Origin: Saccharomonospora amisosensis
Lineage (GTDB): Bacteria > Actinomycetota > Actinomycetes > Mycobacteriales > Pseudonocardiaceae
Assembly: GCF_011761185.1 (NCBI RefSeq)
Contig: NZ_JAAOYM010000001.1
Coordinates: forward strand, 1,240,001-1,304,000
DNA length: 64,000 nucleotides
Direction of reading: 5' to 3'
A program made the translations under genes and the position numbers. The stretch's first letter is position 1, and every line of letters begins with the position of its first letter. The notes beneath the pieces are model-generated. The model did not search any database and was not told the DNA's origin. It worked only from the letters and a program-made list of their open reading frames with translations. Shown here piece after piece: positions 10,690-19,017 of the stretch.

Positions 10690-11342
10690 ACTGGGACTGG
10701 GACGTCGCCTTCGAATCGCTGCCGTACCTGCTCGACGGCATCGTCGTCACCTTCGAGTTGACCGTGCTCGGTTCGCTGCTTGCCTACGGGCTGGGACTGG
10801 TGTTCGCGCTGATCCGGCAGAGCCGGATACCGGTGTTGAGTCAGGCCGTGTACCTGTTCGTGGAGTTCGTCCGCAGCACACCGCTGCTGATCCAGGTGTT
10901 CGTCTTCTTCTACGTGCTCCAGTCCGCGCTGGACGTGCGCTGGTCGCCGTTCCTCACCGGCGTGCTGGCGCTGGGGGTGCACTACTCCACATACGCGTCC
11001 GAGGTGTACCGGGCGGGCATCGAAGCGATCCCCAAGGGCCAGTGGGAGGCGGCCAAGGCGCTGAACCTGCCGAGGGGCCGCACCTGGCTGGACGTCATCC
11101 TGCCGCAGGCCGTGCGCAGGGTGTTGCCCGCGCTGGGCAACTACACGATCTCGATGTTCAAGGAAACACCGTTGTTGCTTGCGATCGGTGTGCTGGACGT
11201 GCTCAACGAGGCGAAGGAGTTCGGTGGCGAGAGGTTCAGCTTCACCGAACCGATCACACTGGCGGGCCTGTTCTTCCTTGCCGTGAGCTATCCTGCCTCG
11301 ATCTTGGTCAGAAAGTTGGAGCGCCGTGTCGGAACCGCCTAG
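10686..11342 (+). CDS. ehuD: Ectoine-type ABC transporter permease
   Basis: Second permease of the importer, 218 residues with about five membrane spans. It starts MNWDWD, as does the paralogue ending at 14597. The EAA loop reads EAAKALNLPRGRTWLDVILPQA, and FVRSTPLLIQVFVFFYV is the family signature. The ATG overlaps the ehuC stop and the gene overlaps ehuA by 17 bases, so all subunits should be made in fixed ratio. Confidence 0.9.
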   Translation: MNWDWDVAFESLPYLLDGIVVTFELTVLGSLLAYGLGLVFALIRQSRIPVLSQAVYLFVEFVRSTPLLIQVFVFFYVLQSALDVRWSPFLTGVLALGVHYSTYASEVYRAGIEAIPKGQWEAAKALNLPRGRTWLDVILPQAVRRVLPALGNYTISMFKETPLLLAIGVLDVLNEAKEFGGERFSFTEPITLAGLFFLAVSYPASILVRKLERRVGTA

Positions 11343-12126
11343 CCCACCAGTCAACGATGTGATGATCCGGTTCGATCACGTGGTCAAGAAGTTCGGCGAC
11401 CACGTGGTGCTCCGTGAACTGAGCTTCACGGTCAAACCGGGCGAGTTCGTGACCCTGATCGGCCCGAGCGGCTCGGGCAAGACAACGATCCTGCGGCTGC
11501 TGATGACCCTGGAACGGGTCAACGGCGGCACGATCCAGGTGGGTGAGGAGTACCTGACCCACATGGAGCGCAAGGGCAAGTTGGTGCCAGCCGACGAGAA
11601 GCACCTGCGCAAGGTTCGCAAGCGGATCGGGATGGTGTTTCAGCAGTTCAACCTGTTCCCGAACATGAACGTGCTTCGCAACCTCACGGAGGCGCCGATC
11701 AGGTCACTCGGCCTTTCCAGGGACGAGGCCGAGGTGAGGGCCAAGGAACTGCTGGAGATGGTCGGGCTCAGCGACAAGATCGATGCCCACCCCATGCAGC
11801 TCTCCGGCGGCCAGCAGCAGCGGGTCGCGATCGCCAGGGCGCTGGCGATGCGGCCGGAGGTGTTGCTGCTGGACGAGGTCACCTCCGCGCTGGACCCGGA
11901 ACTCGTCGCAGGTGTGCTCGGGGTGCTGAAGGAGATCGCGAGCACCACCGACATCACGTTCCTGTGCGTCACGCACGAGATGCAGTTCGCCCAGGACGTG
12001 TCCGACCGCGTGATGATGTTCGACGAGGGCCAGGTCATCGAGGACGCCCCACCGGGCAAGCTGTTCACCAACCCCGACCACGAGCGCACCAGGTCGTTCC
12101 TGCACGCGGTGCTCGACAGAGCGTGA
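11326..12126 (+). CDS. ehuA: Ectoine-type ABC transporter ATP-binding protein
   Basis: ATPase that powers the importer on the cytoplasmic face. The 266 residues have all motifs: Walker A GPSGSGKTT, Q-loop FQQFNLFPNMNV, signature LSGGQQQRVAIARAL, Walker B VLLLDEVTSALDPE and the switch histidine in CVTHEM. The GTG start lies inside the end of ehuD. A strong hairpin follows the stop, so the operon probably ends here. It is the only polar amino-acid ATPase in the window and may also serve the second Ehu-like permease pair at 14597-15969. Confidence 0.93.
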   Translation: MSEPPSPPVNDVMIRFDHVVKKFGDHVVLRELSFTVKPGEFVTLIGPSGSGKTTILRLLMTLERVNGGTIQVGEEYLTHMERKGKLVPADEKHLRKVRKRIGMVFQQFNLFPNMNVLRNLTEAPIRSLGLSRDEAEVRAKELLEMVGLSDKIDAHPMQLSGGQQQRVAIARALAMRPEVLLLDEVTSALDPELVAGVLGVLKEIASTTDITFLCVTHEMQFAQDVSDRVMMFDEGQVIEDAPPGKLFTNPDHERTRSFLHAVLDRA

Positions 12127-12133
12127 TGGCGCG

Positions 12134-12163
12134 CCTCCCACGGCGGTCGAAGGCCGTGGGAGG
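12134..12163 (+). terminator. Hairpin terminator after the ehu operon
   Basis: A perfect 10-bp stem (CCTCCCACGG at 12134-12143 and its complement at 12154-12163) with a 10-base loop starts 8 bases after the ehuA stop. There is no U-tract, which is usual for actinobacterial terminators. Confidence 0.7.
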
Positions 12164-12200
12164 CTTCCGCGGGCCCCCCACCGCGGGCTAACGTCTGGGC

Positions 12201-12974
12201 ATGGGCGAGTACGAGCACGTTCTTCTCAAGCGGGACGGCGACACCGTCACCATCACGATGAACCGGGCCGCCCGGCGCAATTCTCTTTCGGAGGAGCACC
12301 TCGGCGAACTGCTCGCCGCCTTCCGGGAGGTGGGAGAAAGCGACGCCACCGGCATCGTGCTGGCCGGGGCGGGTCCGGTGTTCTCGGCAGGTCACGACTT
12401 CGCCGACGTGGCGTCGCGCGACCTCATGGGGGTACGGCAGTTGCTGCGGCTGTGCACCGACGTGATGGGCGCGATCCAGTCGGTTCCGCAGGTGGTGATC
12501 GCCCGGGTACACGGCCTGGCCACGGCCGCGGGCTGCCAGCTGGTTGCTTCGTGTGACCTCGCCGTGGCGGCCGAGTCGGCGGGGTTCGCGTTGCCGGGCG
12601 GCAAGGGCGGCTGGTTCTGCCACACCCCTGCCGTGCCCGTCGCCCGCGCGGTCGGGCGCAAGCGGCTGATGGAGCTGGCTCTCACCGGGGACGCGATCGA
12701 CGCGGCGACCGCGCTGGAGTGGGGCCTTGTGAACCGCGTTGTGCCCGACGCCGACCTGGATGCGGCCGTCGCCGAGCTGCTCGGCCGTGCCACCCGAGGC
12801 AGCCGTGCCGCCAAGGCGCTGGGCAAGCAGACGTTGTACGCCCAGCTCGACCGGCCCGAACAGGACGCATACGACATCGCCGTCGAGGTGATGGCCTCGG
12901 CATCGCAACTGCCCGGCGCACGCGAGGGCATGGCGGCGTTCCTGGAGAAGCGCAAGCCCAACTGGCCCGACTGA
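12201..12974 (+). CDS. ECHDC3-like enoyl-CoA hydratase/isomerase family protein
   Basis: Crotonase-fold protein of 257 residues. The oxyanion-hole strands are visible (GPVFSAGHDFADV and HGLATAAGCQLVASCDLAVA), and so is the C-terminal trimerisation helix. The second motif ends GCQL where hydratases have a catalytic Glu (GGGxEL). The segment GGWFCHTPAVPVARAVG replaces the usual second Glu region. This is the ECHDC3 pattern, so classical hydratase activity is doubtful although CoA-ester binding is likely. The gene stands alone after the ehu terminator and is convergent with the Nudix gene. Confidence 0.85.
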   Translation: MGEYEHVLLKRDGDTVTITMNRAARRNSLSEEHLGELLAAFREVGESDATGIVLAGAGPVFSAGHDFADVASRDLMGVRQLLRLCTDVMGAIQSVPQVVIARVHGLATAAGCQLVASCDLAVAAESAGFALPGGKGGWFCHTPAVPVARAVGRKRLMELALTGDAIDAATALEWGLVNRVVPDADLDAAVAELLGRATRGSRAAKALGKQTLYAQLDRPEQDAYDIAVEVMASASQLPGAREGMAAFLEKRKPNWPD

Positions 12975-12975
12975 C

Positions 12976-13019
12976 ACCCGCGAGTCCCCCGTTCCTGCCC
13001 GCGAGTTCTGCGCTCCGGA
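12976..13019 (-). repeat. ACTCGCGGG-family intergenic repeat (site 2)
   Basis: Read on the minus strand, this is GGAGCGCAGAACTCGCGGGC, then AGGAACGGGGGACTCGCGGG. That is 40 bases identical to the second unit at site 1. It fills the gap between the stops of the convergent crotonase and Nudix genes, starting 1-2 bases after the former. Confidence 0.9.
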
Positions 13020-13024
13020 ACTCC

Positions 13025-13564
13025 TCAGCGGTGCTCGCGCCGCTCCCACAACAGCAACAGTGTGTAGGCGGCGATGGATTGCGCGTCGGTGATCTCGCCA
13101 AGGGCGACCATGCGCTCGAACTGTTGCCTCGTGAACCAGCCGGTACGCATGTCCTGCTCCTCGTGCTCGCGTTGCGGTGTGCCCTGCGCGAGTTCCGTGG
13201 CGAGAAACACCCTGCCTCGCTGACTGGAAAGACCAGGGGCGACGTCGAGGAGCCCGATCGGCACCAGACTGCCCGCCGACAACCCGGTCTCCTCACGCAG
13301 CTCCCGTGCGGCGAGTTCGGCAGGAGTCGCCTCGGCGCGTTCGGGAGCGGTGCCCTGCGGGAATTCCCAGCGCCGGATGCCAATCGGGTAACGGAACTGC
13401 TCGACGAGCTGGAGCCGGTCGCCCGCAAGCGGTATGACCAGCGCATAGTCCGGTTTGTCCACCACCCCGTAGATCCCGTTCGAGCCGTCGGGACGGCGGA
13501 TGGCGTCCTCGCGAACCGTCATCCAGTTGTTCGTGTAGACCTCTCGCGAGTCGAGCGTTTCCAT
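13025..13564 (-). CDS. Nudix hydrolase, ADP-ribose pyrophosphatase-like
   Basis: Hydrolyses a nucleoside diphosphate linked to another group; ADP-ribose or a nucleotide sugar is the likely substrate. The Nudix box core RELREETGL is preceded by WEFPQGTAPERAEATPAELAA, two residues longer than the canonical spacing after its Gly. The upstream open frame would give 272 residues. The ATG at 13564 (METLDSREVYTNNWMTVRED) is preferred because homology-like sequence starts there, giving 179 residues. The divergent neighbour is the second substrate-binding lipoprotein. Confidence 0.88.
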   Translation of the reverse strand: METLDSREVYTNNWMTVREDAIRRPDGSNGIYGVVDKPDYALVIPLAGDRLQLVEQFRYPIGIRRWEFPQGTAPERAEATPAELAARELREETGLSAGSLVPIGLLDVAPGLSSQRGRVFLATELAQGTPQREHEEQDMRTGWFTRQQFERMVALGEITDAQSIAAYTLLLLWERREHR

Positions 13565-13638
13565 GCCGACGATTCTGCCTGAGCCACTCGATTGGGTTAG
13601 GGTCTCCCGAACTGCCGTCTGCTGAAACGGAGTATTTC

Positions 13639-14541
13639 GTGTCAGATCAGAGGAACGCCTTCTCTCGCCGGGCCCTGCTTCGGTACTCGGCCGTGGGACT
13701 GGCCGCTGTCGGGGGTGGGTCGCTGCTCGCCGCGTGCCAAACGACCGACCCCGAAACCGGACAGCCGGAAGGTGGGGCGGGCCTGCAGCAGCGCGTCGAC
13801 TCCGGCCAGCCGTTGCGGCTCGCCGTCGCCAACGAGCCGCCATACACGAAGCTGGAAGCCAATGGTGAGCTCACCGGAGCCTCGCCCGACGTGACCAAGG
13901 CCGTGCTGAAGCGGATGGGGATCACCAATGTCCAGGGTGTGCAGACCGACTACGACTCGATGATTCCCGGCCTGAACGCCGACAGATGGGACATCGTCAC
14001 GGCGGGGTTGTTCATGAACAAGACCCGTTGTGCCCAGGTGCTCTACGCATCGCCCGACATCGTGTCCACGGAGTCGTTCGCGGTGCCCAAGGGCAACCCG
14101 AAGGGTCTCACCACCGTCGACGACCTGAAGAACAAGGACGTCACCGTGGCCGTACTCGCAGGCAGCTTCGAGTTGAAGACCGCGAAGTCGCTCGGCGTCG
14201 ACGAGGCGAAACTGCCCACCTACCCCAGGGCCCCTGACGCCCTGCAGGGCATGCGGGACAAGCGCGTGGACGCCATCCTGCTGCCGACGTTGAGCCTGGA
14301 GGCGTTGAAGGAGCAGCAGGGCGGCGATTTCGAGATCACCCCGCCGCTCGACGCGTTCCCCAAGACCGGTGCGGGCGCGGCGTTCCGCAAGTCCGACGCC
14401 GACTTCCACGCCAAATTCGACGCCGAACTGAAGAAGTTCAAGCAGACGGAGGAGTTCGAGCAGATTCTGGACAAGTGGGGCTTCCAGGCCAAGGCGGCAA
14501 GGGAGGCCACCACGGAGGAACTCTGCGCCACCGAGGGCTGA
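13639..14541 (+). CDS. Ehu-like ABC transporter substrate-binding lipoprotein (second copy)
   Basis: Paralogue of the EhuB protein at 9064. It has a twin-arginine signal (FSRRALLRYSA) with a lipobox at Cys33 (LLAAC), the same receptor fold (LAVANEPPYTKLEANGE, WDIVTAGLFMNKTRC) and the same TTEELC end, 300 residues in all. An ACGGAG site lies 6 bases before GTG 13639. It faces two permease genes on the opposite strand, with a shared terminator hairpin between. The ligand is unknown; specificity may differ from the first system because the binding-lobe residues diverge. Confidence 0.83.
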   Translation: MSDQRNAFSRRALLRYSAVGLAAVGGGSLLAACQTTDPETGQPEGGAGLQQRVDSGQPLRLAVANEPPYTKLEANGELTGASPDVTKAVLKRMGITNVQGVQTDYDSMIPGLNADRWDIVTAGLFMNKTRCAQVLYASPDIVSTESFAVPKGNPKGLTTVDDLKNKDVTVAVLAGSFELKTAKSLGVDEAKLPTYPRAPDALQGMRDKRVDAILLPTLSLEALKEQQGGDFEITPPLDAFPKTGAGAAFRKSDADFHAKFDAELKKFKQTEEFEQILDKWGFQAKAAREATTEELCATEG

Positions 14542-14552
14542 GGCCACGAGGC

Positions 14553-14589
14553 GGGGTGTCGGCGAGGTCATGGCGTTTGCCGACACCCC
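14553..14589. terminator. Bidirectional terminator between convergent Ehu-like genes
   Basis: A perfect 11-bp inverted repeat (GGGGTGTCGGC at 14553-14563 and its complement at 14579-14589) with a 15-base loop lies between the stops of the lipoprotein gene and the permease gene. It can act on both strands. Confidence 0.7.
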
Positions 14590-14596
14590 AGCCGCT

Positions 14597-15253
14597 TCAG
14601 TGGGCGTGCATCCGGCGCTCCACCCGGCGAAGCAGCAATGCCGTCGGGTAACTGGCGGCCAGGAAGATCAACCCGGCCAGTGTCAACGGTTCGAGGTACT
14701 CGTAGGTGTCGCTGCCGAGAGTCCTAGCCGTGCGCAGCAGCTCCGGCACCGTGATCAGCGCGAGAAAGGGTGTTTCCTTGAACATCGCGATCGCGTAGTT
14801 GCCCAGCGCGGGCAGTACGTTGCGGATCGCCTGCGGCAGGATCACCTTCGTCCACGTGGCATGCTCGGGAAGCTGCAGCGCCACGCTCGCCTCCCACTGC
14901 CCGACCGGGACGGACTCGATACCGGCACGGTAGACATCGGCGCAGTAGCACGCGTAGTGCACGCCAAGGCCGATCACGCCCGCGGTCATCGGGGAAAGCG
15001 TGACGCCCATGCTCGGCAGCGCGAAGAACAGGAAGAACAGTTGGATCAGCAACGGCGTGCTGCGGATGAACTCGATGAACGCCGTTGTCAGCTGTGCCAG
15101 TACCGGAACACGTAGCCGCCTGATGACGGCGAACACGAGTCCGAGCACCGCGGCGAGTGCCGTACCCAGCACCGTCGCGACCAATGTGTACTTCGCGAAG
15201 TGCTCGAGCAGCACGGGAAGCGACCGCAGCGCGTAGTCCCAGTCCCAGTTCAC
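14597..15253 (-). CDS. Ehu-like ABC transporter permease (EhuD paralogue)
   Basis: Integral membrane subunit, 218 residues, starting MNWDWD like EhuD at 10686. The family signature FIRSTPLLIQLFFLFFAL and the EAA loop EASVALQLPEHATWTKVILPQA are present. The GTG at 15253 overlaps the upstream permease stop by 4 bases. The open frame continues upstream of this start but overlaps the neighbour and carries no family features, so the longer form is rejected. No ATPase gene is next to the pair. Confidence 0.88.
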   Translation of the reverse strand: MNWDWDYALRSLPVLLEHFAKYTLVATVLGTALAAVLGLVFAVIRRLRVPVLAQLTTAFIEFIRSTPLLIQLFFLFFALPSMGVTLSPMTAGVIGLGVHYACYCADVYRAGIESVPVGQWEASVALQLPEHATWTKVILPQAIRNVLPALGNYAIAMFKETPFLALITVPELLRTARTLGSDTYEYLEPLTLAGLIFLAASYPTALLLRRVERRMHAH

Positions 15254-15969
15254 GGCGCCACCTCCGAGGGAACGGGCTTGCGTGGTCGGAAGACACTGCG
15301 CAGCCCTTCGTGCCTGCCCAACTTGGACTTGGCCACGATTTCGGCCATGTTGGAAAGGAAGGTCACCGCGTAGGCGAGGATGAAGTAGATCACCATCAGC
15401 GCCAGGTACATCACGGTCTCGTTGCCGCCGGCGAACCGGAACGACTCTCCCATCGTCATCAGATCCACCAGCGAGATCGTGTAGAGCAGCGGCGTGCTCT
15501 TGAGCAACTGGATGAACAGGTTGTTCATCGACGGGATCATCAGCGCGATCGCCTGTGGCCAGATCACGCGGGTCATGCGTTGCCAGGGCGACAGGTTCAA
15601 CGCGATCGCGGCCTCCCACTGGGTGCGCGGGACCGAGTTGATCGAGCCGCGTACCACCTCCGCTCCGTATGCGCCGTAGTTCAGGCCGAACGCGAGTACG
15701 CCGACGAACACGGCGTCGAATTTGATGCCGAGCAGCGGCAACGCGAAGAACAGCCACCACAGCTGGATCGGAAGCGAGGTGCCTCTGAAGAACTCGATGA
15801 TCGTTCTCGCCATACCTCGCACCGGTAATCGTTGCGAGCGCGCGAGCAGGCCGAGGACGATGGAGACGACGAGCATGAGAGCGGTCCCCAAAGCCGTGAT
15901 GAGTAGTGTCACGCCAAGCCCGCTGACGAGGTTGCCCGTCCAGTCGAACAGTGTTGGTGTGTCGTTCAC
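15250..15969 (-). CDS. Ehu-like ABC transporter permease (EhuC paralogue)
   Basis: First gene of the two-permease unit, 239 residues with about five membrane spans. It carries [21 protein letters not shown] and an EAA loop [22 protein letters not shown] almost identical to EhuC. A basic tail ([14 protein letters not shown]) ends the protein. It is divergent from nucS, with 93 bases between the starts. Together with the lipoprotein at 13639 it forms an importer that must borrow an ATPase. Confidence 0.88.
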   Translation of the reverse strand: MNDTPTLFDWTGNLVSGLGVTLLITALGTALMLVVSIVLGLLARSQRLPVRGMARTIIEFFRGTSLPIQLWWLFFALPLLGIKFDAVFVGVLAFGLNYGAYGAEVVRGSINSVPRTQWEAAIALNLSPWQRMTRVIWPQAIALMIPSMNNLFIQLLKSTPLLYTISLVDLMTMGESFRFAGGNETVMYLALMVIYFILAYAVTFLSNMAEIVAKSKLGRHEGLRSVFRPRKPVPSEVAP

Positions 15970-16062
15970 TCGGATACCTCTCGTCGGGGTCGTGATGACA
16001 CTAACGGGGGACCCCCCAAGGTGCCGAGCAGCCGAGTTGTGCCGTCCCCTAATCTCTGCTTC

Positions 16063-16722
16063 GTGCGCTTAGTGATCGCTCGGTGTCAGGTGGACTACGC
16101 GGGACGCTTGACGGCCCACCTGCCCATGGCCACCCGGCTGCTGCTCGTGAAGGCCGACGGCTCGGTGTCGGTGCACTCCGACGACCGCGCCTACAAGCCG
16201 CTGAACTGGATGAGCCCGCCGTGCTGGCTGATCGAGGACGGCAACCTCTGGATCGTGCAGAACAAGTCGGGGGAGAAGCTGGTCATCACCATCGACCGGG
16301 TGCTCGACGCGATCGACCATGACCTGGGAGCTGAACCGGGGCTTGTGAAGGACGGTGTGGAGGCGCACCTGCAGGAGTTGCTCGCCGAGCACATCACCAC
16401 GCTCGGCGACGGTTACACGCTCGTCCGTAGGGAGTACCCGACCGCCATCGGGCCTGTCGACATCCTCGCCCGCGACGGCGAGGGCGCCGCCGTGGCCGTC
16501 GAGATCAAACGCAGGGGCGAGATCGACGGCGTCGAGCAGTTGACAAGGTACCTGGAACTGCTCAACCGTGATCCGCTGCTCTCGCCGGTGCAGGGAGTGT
16601 TCGCTGCCCAATTGATCAAACCGCAGGCCCGCACCCTCGCCGAGGATCGCGGCATCCGCTGCGTGACGCTCGACTACGACGCGCTGCGCGGCATCGAGCC
16701 TGACGAGTTCAGGCTCTTCTGA
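16063..16722 (+). CDS. nucS: Mismatch-specific endonuclease NucS
   Basis: Cuts both strands at DNA mismatches and is the core of the actinobacterial mismatch repair that replaces MutS/MutL. The GTG at 16063 gives 219 residues starting [20 protein letters not shown], the standard family start; the longer open frame is not needed. The N-terminal beta-sandwich binds DNA. The C-terminal RecB-like nuclease shows GPVDILARD, then VAVEIKRRG with the catalytic D-ExK residues, and [10 protein letters not shown]. The C-terminal DEFRLF resembles the sliding-clamp-binding tail known in this family. Confidence 0.95.
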   Translation: MRLVIARCQVDYAGRLTAHLPMATRLLLVKADGSVSVHSDDRAYKPLNWMSPPCWLIEDGNLWIVQNKSGEKLVITIDRVLDAIDHDLGAEPGLVKDGVEAHLQELLAEHITTLGDGYTLVRREYPTAIGPVDILARDGEGAAVAVEIKRRGEIDGVEQLTRYLELLNRDPLLSPVQGVFAAQLIKPQARTLAEDRGIRCVTLDYDALRGIEPDEFRLF

Positions 16723-16889
16723 TTCTTCCTCCGGCCTCCGGACGGCCGTGCCGGACGTCCCGTTCGCCCGGTCCTGCTCTCATCCTCGCTCCTGCCACCC
16801 TCTGATCTCGCGGGTCCGCCGTGCCGTGTCCCGTTCGGTGTTGTTGGCCACATCCACCCACGCTCGGACAGTGATTCACCCGCGAGCTG

Positions 16890-16918
16890 TTCACCTTGGC
16901 GAAATCGTGCGGTAGTGT
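16890..16918 (+). promoter_or_regulatory. Candidate promoter of the symporter gene
   Basis: TTCACC (16890-16895) and TAGTGT (16913-16918) are 17 bases apart and about 60 bases before the symporter start. The match is moderate, and the 258-base gap downstream of nucS holds no gene. A GC-rich imperfect hairpin near 16732-16755 may terminate nucS. Confidence 0.3.
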
Positions 16919-16980
16919 GCGCCTCCGGGTTAATTCTGGTGTTTGTTGTTGACTGCTGTTGATTGGTGGAGGTGGGGTTC

Positions 16981-18681
16981 GTGCACGTTCTCGCCGAGGC
17001 GAACCTGCGGCTCGACGCGAACGCGGTGGACTATGCGCTGCTCGGGTTCTACTTCCTGCTCGTGCTAGGCATCGGCTACCTTTCCCGCAGGCAGGTGTCG
17101 ACGAGCCTCGACTTCTTCCTGTCCGGCCGCTCGCTGCCCGCCTGGGTCACCGGGCTCGCATTCATCGCGGCCAACCTCGGAGCGATCGAGGTCATGGGCA
17201 TGTCCGCCAACGGCGCGCAGTACGGGATGCCGACGGCGCACTACTTCTGGATCGGCGCGGTGCCCGCGATGCTGTTCCTTGGCATCGTGATGATGCCGTT
17301 CTACTACGGCTCGAAGGTGCGCAGCGTGCCGGAGTTCATGCTGCGACGGTTCGGCAAGCCCGCTCACCTCGTCAACGGCATCAGCTTCGCGCTGGCCCAG
17401 ATCCTCATCGCCGGTGCCAACCTCTTCCTGCTCGCGAGCGTGGTGAACCTGCTGCTTGGCTGGCCGATCTGGGTGTCGATCCTGCTCGCCGCGGCGATCG
17501 TGCTGACATACACGGCCCTCGGTGGGCTATCGGCCGCGATCTACAACGAGGTGCTGCAGTTCTTCGTCATCGTGGCGGCACTGCTGCCGCTGACCATCGT
17601 CGGCCTCTACAAGGTCGGCGGCTGGCAGGGCCTCGCCGAGGCGATTTCCGAGGGCCCCGGCGGTTCACAGCAACTGAACGCCTGGCCGGGCAGCCAACTC
17701 ACCGGCTTCACCAGTAACTTCCTCTCCGTGCTCGGCCTGGTCTTCGGGCTCGGGTTCGTGCTGTCGTTCGGCTACTGGACCACGAACTTCGTCGAGGTGC
17801 AGCGAGCCATGGCGTCCAAGAGCATGTCCGCCGCCCGGCGAACCCCCATCATCGGCGCGTTCCCGAAGTTGCTCATGCCGTTCATCGTGATCGTTCCCGG
17901 AATGATCGCGGGCGTCACCGTCACCGAACTGCTTGGCGAGAACAAGGCCGCGCTGATGCGCGGGCAGGCGGCCGACAGCGGCGCCACGTTCAACGACGCC
18001 CTGCTGCTGCTGATGCGTGACCTGCTGCCCAACGGCATGCTCGGAATCGCCATCGCGGGTCTGCTCGCTTCGTTCATGGCAGGCATGGCGGCCAACCTGA
18101 GCTCGTTCAACACGGTGTTCACCTACGACATCTGGCAGGCATACCTGCGCAAGGACAGGGAGGACGAGTACTACCTGGGAATCGGCCGCGTGGTCACCGC
18201 GGCGGCAACCGTCTTGGCGATCGGCACCGCGTTCATCGCTTCCACCTACAGCAACCTGATGGACTACCTGCAGCAGCTGTTCTCCTTTTTCAACGCGCCG
18301 CTGTTCGCCACGTTCATCCTCGGCATGTTCTGGAAGCGCATGACGCCGACCGCGGGTTGGGCGGGGCTGGTCACCGGAACCGCCGCCGCGGTTTCGGTGT
18401 TCCTGTTGGCCGAGACCGGGGCGTGGGACCTGCCCGGGCAGGGGGCCGCGTTCGTCGGTGCGGGTGCGGCGTTCGTGGTGGACATCGCCGTGAGCGTGGC
18501 GGTCACCTACGTCTCCCGGCCGAAACCGCAGGCACAACTTGTCGGTCTGGTCTACTCGCTGACGCCCAAGGAATCGCTGCGGCACTCCACCACGGGTGAG
18601 GACGCAGGCTGGTACCGCAGGCCGGGGCTGCTGGCCGGAATCGCGCTGGCGATCACCGTCGTGTTGAACATCATCTTCTAG
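16981..18681 (+). CDS. Sodium:solute symporter family protein (SglT-like)
   Basis: Sodium-coupled importer with the LeuT-like fold and about 13 membrane helices, 566 residues. The segments SLPAWVTGLAFIAANLGA, EVMGMSANG and YWTTNFVEVQRAMASKSMS match the vSGLT/SGLT branch, so a sugar or related solute is likely; the ligand is not determined. GTG 16981 is chosen because GGAGG ends 8 bases upstream, in preference to TTG at 16963. A small membrane gene follows 9 bases after the stop with its own AGGAGGTG, suggesting a two-gene unit. Confidence 0.9.
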   Translation: MHVLAEANLRLDANAVDYALLGFYFLLVLGIGYLSRRQVSTSLDFFLSGRSLPAWVTGLAFIAANLGAIEVMGMSANGAQYGMPTAHYFWIGAVPAMLFLGIVMMPFYYGSKVRSVPEFMLRRFGKPAHLVNGISFALAQILIAGANLFLLASVVNLLLGWPIWVSILLAAAIVLTYTALGGLSAAIYNEVLQFFVIVAALLPLTIVGLYKVGGWQGLAEAISEGPGGSQQLNAWPGSQLTGFTSNFLSVLGLVFGLGFVLSFGYWTTNFVEVQRAMASKSMSAARRTPIIGAFPKLLMPFIVIVPGMIAGVTVTELLGENKAALMRGQAADSGATFNDALLLLMRDLLPNGMLGIAIAGLLASFMAGMAANLSSFNTVFTYDIWQAYLRKDREDEYYLGIGRVVTAAATVLAIGTAFIASTYSNLMDYLQQLFSFFNAPLFATFILGMFWKRMTPTAGWAGLVTGTAAAVSVFLLAETGAWDLPGQGAAFVGAGAAFVVDIAVSVAVTYVSRPKPQAQLVGLVYSLTPKESLRHSTTGEDAGWYRRPGLLAGIALAITVVLNIIF

Positions 18682-18690
18682 GAGGTGTGA

Positions 18691-18966
18691 ATGGCGAACG
18701 GGAAACGCTCGCGTGGCGCGGGGGTTTTCGACGTAAGGCTGGTCATCGCGCTGCTCATGGGGGTCTACGGCGCGGTGCTCACCGTGCTGGGAACCGGCTT
18801 CACGACCGAGGCGGACATCACCAAGGCCGCAGGCGTCAACATCAACCTGTGGGCGGGCATCGGCATGCTGGCGTTCGCCTCGGCATTCGTCGCATGGGCC
18901 AGGTTGCGGCCCATCGCGGTACCCGCCGAAACCGACACTGCGACCGGCGAGGAGCGCAACGGCTAG
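18691..18966 (+). CDS. Small two-helix membrane protein next to the symporter
   Basis: Unrecognised. The 91 residues show two hydrophobic helices (about residues 17-38 and 54-70) with a short external loop (TTEADITKAAGVNIN) and a charged C-terminus. It has a near-perfect ribosome-binding site (AGGAGGTG) and follows the symporter directly, so it may be an accessory subunit. Other solute carriers are known to pair with small membrane proteins, but a role here is inferred from context only. Confidence 0.75.
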   Translation: MANGKRSRGAGVFDVRLVIALLMGVYGAVLTVLGTGFTTEADITKAAGVNINLWAGIGMLAFASAFVAWARLRPIAVPAETDTATGEERNG

Positions 18967-19017
18967 TCTGCCGGGTTCTTCGCACGCCACTCACGCGATG
19001 GGGATAACGTTCCTGCC

